In this document: piece after piece, positions 55,660 to 64,000 of the stretch
Layout: every line of letters starts with the position of its first letter
Numbering within the stretch: position 1 is the stretch's first letter
Translations under genes and position numbers: made by a program
The notes under the pieces: model-generated
Told to the model about the DNA's origin: nothing
Seen by the model: only the letters and a program-made list of their open reading frames with translations
The model's database searches: none
DNA from: Proteromonas lacertae
Lineage: Eukaryota; Sar; Bigyra; Opalinata; Proteromonadidae
Length of the DNA: 64,000 bases
Assembly (NCBI GenBank): GCA_002245135.1
Contig: NGBS01000879.1
Span: forward strand, 151,397-215,396
Direction of reading: 5' to 3'

Positions 55660-58280
55660 ATGTCTTACTAGTTTATAAAAGAAGATCCACAAGATTATGA
55701 AATTGCTGGTTTGTTCGTTAAATTAAGAAACATAAAAGAAAAAGCAATAATCTATTACAGTGTGAAAGATGAAAAAGTCATAAAAAGATTTGATTATCTT
55801 CATACAATTAATTCAAATGATATGTTTCAAGAAGTGGAGAGAGTAATATGATCTAATATGCTGTTTGTTAAATTAGATGAGATAATAGCTGATTTTGATA
55901 GTCCTTCAACAGGAATAGTAGATCCATCAGTTCCAACCACTACAGCTACAGCAGCACCCCAACAGAAGCTGCTCCAGGAGCAATAACATATTCGATTTAT
56001 TAGTAATTTCTCAATGTCTTTATTATCAAATCATCGAATAATAGAGAATATAAAACTTGCTTATATAGATGGAAGTAGTGAGATGGTAGTAAAAGAAATA
56101 ATTGAAGTTTCATTTCTTCATTTGGGAAGTGTAAATGGTGATAATTGTAATGGTAATATATTATACAGTAATGCGATGACATACAGTTTACTTAGTCGAA
56201 GTTATCAAACTTAATGAAAAGTTATGAGATAATCACTTCCTTTATAACAAATGAAAGAAATTTAGTATATAAAGGAAGTTATGAAATGAAAGATATAAGC
56301 TGCACAGCTGCTTACGATGTAGTATCTCAAATCAATACAAATTGTCAAGGAAGTTGTTTAATAATTAGTGTAATAACAATGAATAGTGTGGATTATCCAG
56401 TATTGAGTTTCAGTTTAGATGAGATAATAATCAATAGTTATTTGAACAGTTATGAAAGTGAAAGTAGTAAATCGTTAAAAGAATCGTTGAAGTTATATAT
56501 TGATTAACTAATTTTAACATCTACAATGTCAATTGGTTATTCAATAATCAAAATATATGTCGATTCAATCAATCCGATAGGTAAAGATGAAACTGAATAT
56601 AAAAACGATTATACAATAAGTGATGAGTTAATAAAAAGTTCAAACAAACGAATAGGTATTTGGCTAAATGAAGAAGATAATGATGTTCGAATTTATTATA
56701 TTATGAAGCAATATGAGATTTATATAAATTCAAATGATGGCTTTAGAGGTAATTCAATTCAATTATCAATTCTTTATTGTATGAATAATGATGAAGAATT
56801 AAGTGAGATGGTGAATAACACAGAATATGAGATAATAATCAGTAATTGTAATAGAAATATAATTGAAAATCATAAGAATGAGATAGAAGAGAATAATGTG
56901 ACCATATTTTCAATAAGAAAAGAAGATTCAAATACATGTGATGATAAAATGTATAAATATATTATTATTGTTATTATTATTATTCTATATTGAATAGAAT
57001 TCATTCTTCTACTTCTCCATCTCGAAGAGTCTTGCCAATAGTAGAATATTTGCTATCTAAATCAATATCCAAAATAATCTTAATCTATCCAAAAGGTTTT
57101 GAATATGCTTCAGATTATGATTTATTAACTAGTTCAATTAATGCATTAGGAGCAACAATATCTAAAGAATATAAAGTGAATGAAACAGATATTAATGACA
57201 TTATATCAGCAGTTCAAGCAGCAATGGCTTCAGTTAGAAAATATATAAATGATGGTGGTTTAATCTTTAATTTATTAGAAACTGAAGCAAGTAATATAAT
57301 GTATGAGAAACTGTTTAGCATATGAGAATAGCTAAGAAATCTCTTCAAAATATCGAATAATCTCCAGAAAGATAGAGAATTTTAAGAAAGTAGATAAGAA
57401 ATATCGAAAAAGATATGACATCATTGTGAAAGTATGTGTTATACATATGATGATAGTTTAATTAGTAAAATAAGAATGTTAATATTTGGAAATGAAAGTA
57501 TATTATCAGAAAGTGAATCTGTTGGAATAGCAACAATCGAATATATAAAATCTGATATAAATTCAATCAACTTATTAGAATTTCTTCAATCAAGTTCAAT
57601 ATTTACATCTTTTGGAGATATTTCAATTGGTTTTGATAATTGCATAAACTTCCCAATGTTTTTATTAACAAGTGTAGATGGTAAAATCGAAGAGAAAGTG
57701 ATATTATATAAAAAATGGAATAGTGATACTTATCAAAGCAATTTCAATGAGATTCATTTAAATCGAATAATAATATCTTTAATATTACTATTTCCAAGTA
57801 CTGGATTATTTGCTTATCGTGGAGTAGATTTAGTATCAAGTTATTTATCAACAATCGAATATTTAAATGAAGTAGAAAGTGAAAGTGGTTTATTCTATCT
57901 ACTGAAGATGTTAGAAGTAAAAGATCAGTTATTAAGTTATTAAGAATATATTTCATACAGGAATTTCTTTTCCAACAAAATATCCAATAATCTCTTGGAT
58001 TGGTTCTAATTTAGGTATAAAAGAACGGCTGACCAAGTTCCAATGATAAACTATAAAATGGAAGATATAGTATCAACATCAAATAGTGAATTAAGTTTGG
58101 TTTGGTATAATAATTCTAATCAAATGAATTATTCTAATCAATTATTATCATGGTTAAATTTGTTACCATTTGTTTTTTGTATTGGTGTTTGGTTTTTTAC
58201 AGAAACAATCAAAAACAAGAATCAAAAACACAAATTAAAAACACCATATATATATGACTGTTTTATTATCTATATATAAT
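55660..58280 (+). pseudogene. Captured receptor-like gene with periplasmic-binding-protein fold, decayed
   Basis: Several open pieces in changing frames can be joined only with stops and shifts. The middle piece (56997-57325) reads SRRVLPIVEYLLSKSISKIILIYP and SSINALGATISKEYKVNETDI, like the hinge and second lobe of urea/amide-type periplasmic-binding proteins found as receptor ectodomains. An earlier piece (56526-56950) has IGIWLNEEDNDVR and YEIIISNCNRNIIENH, matching the first lobe. A Thr/Pro-rich segment precedes it, and a hydrophobic LLSWLNLLPFVFCIGVWFF (about 58140-58200) could be the membrane span. Introns seem retained, so capture was at the DNA level. Family assignment is tentative. 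Confidence 0.45.
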
Positions 58281-58349
58281 ATAATATATACTATCTATTT
58301 ATATAATCTATTTTATACATAATATATAGCTAATTTATCTTTCATATAG

Positions 58350-60115
58350 GTTATCTGATAAGCACGATATTAGAGATACTCTTGAATATAATCATAAAGC
58401 AATCTTTTTTGAGAGTATTGAAGAATTAGTGAAAATAAGAAACGTTCTTCTATTTTTACACAAAAGAAATTTGACGAATACATAAAATGTATTAGAGACT
58501 ACAAGCATAAAGGTTTTGAATTCAATGAAACTGATGGTAAACTTACATACAAAGGAAAAGAGATCATAACAATTGATAAAGCTTTTACACTTATTGAGAA
58601 ATTACATTTGGAGTTTGCTCATCTTAAATCTGATCCTCTCTTTGATAAGATTCAAGAAATGAATTTATATGGAATAACAAGAGAAGTTGTAGAAATATAT
58701 GTTAAATTATGCAATGGATGCAAAGAAACAAAGAAAATAACATTACAGAAACCAGTAAAGCCGATTATATCTCATTATCCTAAAGATCGTGTGGTAATTG
58801 ATTTAATTGAAATGACAGCATTTAATCCACATAAAAAAAGAGGTAAATACAATTATATATTGACAATGATAGATCATTATTCAAATTTTACAATGCTTTA
58901 CCCACAAAAGACGAAAACAGATAGAGAAACAGTGAAGAATGTCCAGTCCTATATTAGAATCTTCGGTCCTCCAAGAATAATTCAATCTGATAATGGTGCA
59001 GAGTTTAAGAACAAAATGATGAAGGATTTATTAGAAAAGTACAATATTAAAGAAGTCACAGCTCTCCCAAGACATCCGCAATGCAATGGTAAAGTTGAAA
59101 GAATGAATAGATTAGTCAAAGAAACAATTACAAGTTATCACAATATTGAACCAAAAGTTTATTGGATAAATTTTATAGAAAGAACAATTGAAAGAATAAA
59201 CTCATCAAAATGTAGAAGAACAAGATGTAAAGCTAGATCATTATTTTTTATGAGTGTTAATGAGATAATGAAACAGAATCCAAAGTTTAAACTTGAAGGA
59301 ATAGTAGAAGAAGATTATGATGATGATAATAATGATGATGATGTTTGTGATTATATTGATGATACTGATAATGAACTTGATGAATTATACTTCGATTATG
59401 AAGATAAAGATGATATAGATAACAATGAAATGAAGAAAAAGAAAAGAGAAGATGATAATTACAAAAGAACGAGAAAAAGTTTAAAAAAGAAAAATAGCAG
59501 GAAGAAAGATAAAGATGATAATTTAGATGATAATTTAGATAATAATAGTTAGAAGAAGACATAGTTGAGAATATAAATGATGATAAAAGTATAGATGAAA
59601 CACTTTTAGATATTGAGAAGAATGAGAAAGAGACAATAGCGAAGAATGAAAAGATAAATAACCATGAAATTAAAGAGTTGAAATCAGTAAAAGATAAGAA
59701 GTTTACAAAAAATAAAAAGGTCTATGAAGATGAAATAGTAGATATTATTAATGAAACTAATGAAGATAATGATGAAGAAGAATCGACAGAAGAGGAAACT
59801 GAAGTAATGAGTTTATTGCTAATGTAACAAAGCACTTCAAAGCAGCAAATCAAATATATGATGAAATGAAAACTAGACAATATAAATATAATAATAATAT
59901 GGTAAATGTTTCCAAAAAGAAATTAAAAGGAAAAGAAATAGCTCTTAAAAGGGAGATGTTGTTGTATATTCTGAAAAGAAAGAATTATCAAGATAGAAAC
60001 AAGTTTGCAATAGTTAAACAGGATAAGAAGGCGAAGAAAGAAAAGTTATATATAATGTATATTATTATTATATATATATATGTATATATAGAACTGATGA
60101 TTATAAAACTATTAG
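58350..60115 (+). CDS. DDE integrase of Ginger/TDD (KRBA2-like) type, with frame breaks
   Basis: The zinc-binding HHCC region is IEKLHLEFAH followed by KLCNGCKETK. The RVE core carries all three acidic residues: VVIDLIEMT (first Asp), IQSDNGAEF (second Asp) and CNGKVERMN (Glu), with 35 residues between the last two (DX35E). Best resemblance is to the integrase of Ginger2/TDD transposons and the host KRBA2 protein. The C-terminus is very acidic, then Lys-rich. The part upstream of 58608 needs one shift near 58435, and the tail shows shifts at about 59550 and 59815, so it may be decayed or affected by sequence errors. The uninterrupted core is 58608-59552. Confidence 0.8.
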
Positions 60116-60239
60116 AATAAGACCATCAACGCCTGTACATAAAATACAACTCACAGAGGAAGTAAATGCTGTTACTAAAAGAAAAGCCAGTAAAATATAT
60201 GTACATATAAATATATATACAATATAATATAGATCGATA

Positions 60240-61637
60240 ATACTCCACAAAAGAAGAATAAATATTGTTCAGAATCTGATATTGAAAGAATACACGACAT
60301 TGTAAGAAATCCTAAGCTTAATGCTGTTTATGAAACAATAGCTATTCCTTGCAATGATAATATTGAACAAAATCAAGTTGATGAAAGAAAATTAAAATAT
60401 GTAATAGAATTGATGAATAGAATAGGTAAAGAACAATTGGATCTTGAAGATTTACAATATTTATTAAAATTATATTATTATAATAATATTTATAAAGATT
60501 ATGATAATAATTATTTACATGATGGAAAGTTTGAAAAGTTTTTAATCAAATCCAATGGCATTTATTACACTATGGTTGTTAACAATAAAAAACAAACAGT
60601 TAATATCATAGATCCATCAGGCGAAGGTAACTATGATGAAGATTTAAAGAAATTATCTACTCATGTTACAAGTACAGATGGAAATGATTATAAAGTAATG
60701 TATGATGTCATCGAAGTAACCCATCCACAAGCAACAGAAATAATAGCATTAATTACTTTCATGGCAAGTATTAAAAAACTCAATTTGGATTTATAGACAA
60801 CGCATTAATGGAAATACTTTTCAAAGATTATTTAAAAACCTTGGTTAACAATCATTCCAGAATTATAGAGTTAGCATATATAGAAGTTATGCCGATTAAA
60901 GAAGATAATGCCAATGATCAAAACATCTTGTACGATGAAGTTCAATACAATTCATTAAATTTTTTGGATAAAGTTAGACTCAACTATCAATATAACGATG
61001 AAGGAGTAAGATATTATGGAACAGAAAAGGATTATTTTATTAGAAAAGTAAATGATATAAAGGATGTTTTAGACAAAGATACAATGTTGGATGATGACCA
61101 ATTCAAGATTCTCCTACATTTTTATGAATAGTAATAATGATCATGTTGTAGATCCATTACTATTTTATTATCAAGACAAAGCCAAAATCAAAATCAACAT
61201 AAATGAATATATTTTTTTCCAGTTGTTAAAGATTTACATTGGACGTTGTTTGAAGCAGATTATATAATAAACAGATACATCAAAATTACAGTTATGATTC
61301 AATGGGTTATTTTAGAAATAATAATAAAGAAAGAAGTGAAATAGTTAATACAATCTCATCAATATTTGTAATGAACAGTGAAGATTATGAACTTAAAGTG
61401 AAGTATCATGAATCCAAGTTGATGCAAGGTAAGGACAACAGTTGTGGTTATTATGTGTTATTTTTCTTAGCTGCGAGAATCAACTTCTTGGATATTGAAA
61501 AGATCCCAAACATTGAATCATTTAATATTGACTATTTTATCAAAGATATTAAGAAAGGATTACAGAATTTAGATGATAATGAAAAGGCAAAGATGTATTT
61601 CTATGCAAGTAAAAGACCAACTTATTACAAGAATTAA
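60240..61637 (+). CDS. Ulp1-like (C48) cysteine protease of the transposon, broken
   Basis: The last part holds a C48-type active site: DLHWTLFEADY (His), YDSMGYF after a frame change near 61290 (Asp), and KLMQGKDNSCGYYVLFFLAARI (Gln and Cys). An earlier segment (60410-60796) reads NGIYYTMVVNNKKQTVNIIDPSG and THPQATEIIALITFMASI, which lines up with the same fold but lacks the Cys, so the protein seems to contain a degenerate copy of the protease domain before the active one. Stops at 60796 and 61131 and a shift at 61290 separate the pieces. Such proteases are found in Ginger and Maverick elements; the role in transposition is not known. Confidence 0.65.
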
Positions 61638-62160
61638 TGCACTCATTATTACTTCTATTACTATTATAAACACTATATTTCTTATATTCTATTAATAATT
61701 TTTAATTTTTGAGTATAAAATAAAAAGCAACTGCATAATTTAAAACTATGTATAATTTGAATTACAATATTGTTCAGCTTTATAAATATATTATAAAATT
61801 ATATTAAAGTCAAAATTATAGAAATTCGATATTTAATGTATCTCATTTTTATAAAATCTTAAAGTATCAGTCTATAATATTGCAGAATATATTATTAAAT
61901 AATTTTATGACTACTTTAGCATAAAAGAATTAGTAAATGTTTTAAAAATAGAAAAATTGCACAATTAAGGGGTGAAAAAATTAAGGAATTTCATTATATT
62001 TTTTCGATTATCATAATAACCAGATGGAATTTTTTTATAATATTTTATAATATTCTTAGTTAGAATATGTACTAATAGAATATTAAATAATATTAAATAT
62101 ATTGGTGAATTGAGTGATATCGTCTCATGTCTTACATATGATAAAGTTTATTATATATTT
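61638..62160. other. Non-coding right part of integrase element
   Basis: About 520 bp of AT-rich DNA between the protease and the right TIR. No gene seen. Confidence 0.4.
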
Positions 62161-62267
62161 GTTAATAACTAACTCCGATCATCATGAATATCATATTAGT
62201 TTTGATTGAATCACTCTGCAATATAGATTTCTGCCATACGGGGATTTCCGCCATACGGGGAACAACA
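62161..62267 (-). repeat. Right terminal inverted repeat of integrase element
   Basis: Inverse of 54628-54735, ending GGGGAACAACA at 62267. Confidence 0.85.
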
Positions 62268-63517
62268 ATTACTACAACTTAAACAAACATTAATCTACAA
62301 CTGAGATAAATTACTATTAAATCTTTCGCCTTATATATATACAAAAATACATCAGCTGAGATTAAAAAATCGATGTAAAGGTAATCAAAAATGGAAAAAT
62401 AAAAATTGATTTCAAGCCTCTTTCAAGCCTGCATTTTCAATTTCAATATTAAGTATTAAGAAATTTAAGTTATTATATTCTATTTATTTAAAAACCATAA
62501 TCTCGTTTTCTTCTATTGCTATTGACGTATAATATGAAGTATAAACAAACAGTGTTATATATATTAATGATTAACCAGAACAATACGATATATAGCCAAC
62601 GTAACTTTTTTGAGAAACTAAGTGTATATTTGTAACTAAGAGTCATTACGGAAATGTCAAACTTGATGGCTCATACAAGTATTATGAAATTCAGTAACTT
62701 TTAATTAGAACAATCTGTAAAGCTGTAACTTGTGTTAAATATACCTATATCGATAAATCATTCTCATACTTTCTTTTATTTTCAAGAGTTTGGCAGTTAG
62801 TTTCAGGATGAATACTCAAACTATATGAAAGTAAAATTAATTATTTAAGGCTATGGAATGTATGGTTAATAATATTGATAATTTTATCGAATATCTATAA
62901 TAAGTATATTACTTATCTAGAATTATATTCTATATTGCCTATTTTATTTACACTTCTATATTAAAAGAGAATAATAAAAGTAATAGGATATTGGAATTAA
63001 TTATAGTTATAAAAAGTTTAGTAATATTTATATTATCTCTTTTAGTGTATAGATTAAATGAAAAATCATTTCGCTGCATTATAGGATTATATAAATTTTA
63101 TAGCAACTAAAAGCTATTAATCAAAGATATGATGATTAATAAACAATATAATTCTTAAGATGTGTTGATTAGATTTTATATTTTAATATCTCAATATGCC
63201 AAAATATATGGATGGAAAATATTACAGAGATGGATGAACAAACAGAAACGTAAGAAGTTTATTTACCAAAAATTTCATCAATAATATACAATAATTTCTC
63301 GTAACCCACAAGAAATAATATTTCATAAATAACATACTTTCGAGAAAGTTGCATAATTACACCTCCCTTTAGATTAAGTGAATTGAAAGGGAAAATAATG
63401 ATTAAACAAATTGACTTTTCAGAAATCTACATTGTATGTATTGGATTCCACAAAAAGATCCTCACTATCAACATTGCAAAAAATGTTAACTAGAATAATA
63501 TACAATGAAATAGTATT
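62268..63517. other. Long intergenic region
   Basis: About 1250 bp with no coding signal. Two TCAAGCC copies occur close together at about 62413 and 62424. Inverted-looking TGATGG/TCAAACTTGATGG occurs near 62657. No RNA gene or transposon end recognised. Confidence 0.4.
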
Positions 63518-63946
63518 ATGTTTAGAAATACTTACTCATTAATTCAATTGTTTATTATTTTATTTTTACTATATTATTATTCTTATAAATATGATATAAT
63601 TAATATTTATATTGGAAATTCATTTAAAAATTACTATCATTTACCTAACAAAACAATACAATGTAAATATAAAAGAAGAATATATAAATGTACATTTATG
63701 AAAAAATATAAAAAATATTATCATGCTTCAATTTATAATGGAAATAGAAAATTTCCTTTAAAACCAAATAATTCATATAACATAATAATAACCACAGAAA
63801 AATTAAGTCAAGTAAAATTTATGAAAAAAATAGGAGAAGGTAAGAGTGAACACTATCATTTAGCTGTAGATTATAGGCTATTTAATAGTAAACATCACAT
63901 ATCTAGAAATATATATTCATACTATAATATATCAAGATTTATATAG
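63518..63946 (+). CDS. Type II membrane protein, possible glycosyltransferase (may continue past window)
   Basis: The N-terminal anchor (LIQLFIILFLLYYYSYKYD) is like those of the glycosyltransferase island. The lumenal part is rich in Tyr, Lys and Asn (YKRRIYKCTFMKKYKKYYH, SYNIIITTEKLSQVKFMKK, HYHLAVDYRLFN). It stops at a TAG at 63944. TAG also ends most introns here, and the gene is short at 142 residues, so the stop may be the 3' end of an intron and the gene may run beyond the window. HLAVDYRLFNSKH has a faint resemblance to GT10 fucosyltransferases, not enough for a call. Confidence 0.5.
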   Translation: MFRNTYSLIQLFIILFLLYYYSYKYDIINIYIGNSFKNYYHLPNKTIQCKYKRRIYKCTFMKKYKKYYHASIYNGNRKFPLKPNNSYNIIITTEKLSQVKFMKKIGEGKSEHYHLAVDYRLFNSKHHISRNIYSYYNISRFI

Positions 63947-64000
63947 AAACTGCAAATTTGAATTATAAAAATATTTCATCATTTATGAAAAGAAAAGATT

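Larger units (their letters stand above)
54628..62267. mobile_element. 7.6-kb Ginger/TDD-like transposon with integrase, Ulp1-like protease and captured receptor gene
   Basis: The ends read TGTTGTTCCCCGTATGGCGG and its inverse; similarity runs for about 107 bp (54628-54735 and 62161-62267), including the shared ATTGATTCAATCAAAACTA-like stretch. The TIR holds two copies of CCGTATGGCGGAA-type motif. Inside, in order: leader block, a decayed receptor-like gene, a DDE integrase and a cysteine protease. Integrase plus Ulp1-like protease with TGTNR ends fits Ginger/TDD elements; Mavericks would also need a type B DNA polymerase and capsid genes, which are absent. Flanks GATGA and ATTAC do not match, so no target duplication is visible. 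Confidence 0.75.

Noticed and set aside
54628-62267. Maverick/Polinton identity for the integrase element
   Set aside because: Only integrase and protease are present; no type B DNA polymerase, packaging ATPase or capsid frame. The TGTTG ends and KRBA2-like integrase fit Ginger/TDD better.
1-64000. tRNA, rRNA genes or CRISPR arrays
   Set aside because: I looked for T-arm-like GTTCRA boxes, conserved rRNA segments and regularly spaced repeats and found none that hold up.

Overview
The window is very AT-rich eukaryotic DNA with many short introns (about 23-65 nt, almost all GTAT...TAG) and compact genes on both strands. Conserved genes such as the PPP phosphatase end at ordinary TAA, TAG or TGA, so the standard code is used. 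A HYDIN-like axonemal sequence and a TTLL3/8-type tubulin glycylase point to a flagellated or ciliated cell. An AFG1-type ATPase points to mitochondria. I cannot name the species; a free-living or parasitic protist or an early-branching fungus-like lineage would fit. Several otherwise good genes carry 1-2 nt frame breaks, some in homopolymer runs, so part of the breakage may be sequence error rather than decay.

Layout. Positions 1-29.6 kb hold ordinary housekeeping and signalling genes: an ABCG transporter (incomplete, runs off the left edge), a katanin/spastin-like AAA ATPase, alanine aminotransferase, an ataxin-3/Josephin deubiquitinase with a UBX-like tail, eIF3h, an AFG1 ATPase, a P2X-like channel with EF-hands and a Q-rich tail, a four-TM protein, a TTLL glycylase, an Atx1 copper chaperone, three tandem paralogous protein kinases, an XPG-family nuclease, an EF-hand-like protein, a PPP phosphatase, a coiled-coil protein and a secreted FKBP.

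Positions 29.7-42.6 kb are a transposon-rich block. A 7.0 kb element (29755-36766) has terminal inverted repeats of about 105 bp and a 5-bp target duplication ACTAT, and carries a decayed 5-kb HYDIN-like gene. A second, truncated, nearly identical copy starts at 37581 inside a transposase-like fragment. A more GC-rich 1.5 kb TIR element, a foldback MITE with the same ends as the 7-kb element, and an inverted fragment of the GC-rich element follow.

Positions 42.9-53.7 kb form a dense island of eight glycosyltransferase genes (GT2-like, EQDV-type, TDIRD-type, DID-type, GT15/KRE2, GT31, GT77, and a fucosyltransferase) plus a membrane-anchored SAM methyltransferase. All are type II membrane proteins, some separated by only 9-18 bp. 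This suggests a clustered Golgi pathway building one surface glycan. A transposon (51761-52998) sits between the fucosyltransferase and the methyltransferase.

Positions 54.6-62.3 kb are a 7.6 kb Ginger/TDD-like element with a DDE integrase and an Ulp1-like cysteine protease, plus a decayed receptor-like gene with a periplasmic-binding-protein fold. Its left end shares a leader block with the HYDIN-carrying element at the same distance from the TIR (about 250 bp). The two therefore look like related transposons that captured different host genes at the same site. This is the most interesting feature of the window. A further type II membrane protein gene begins at 63518.
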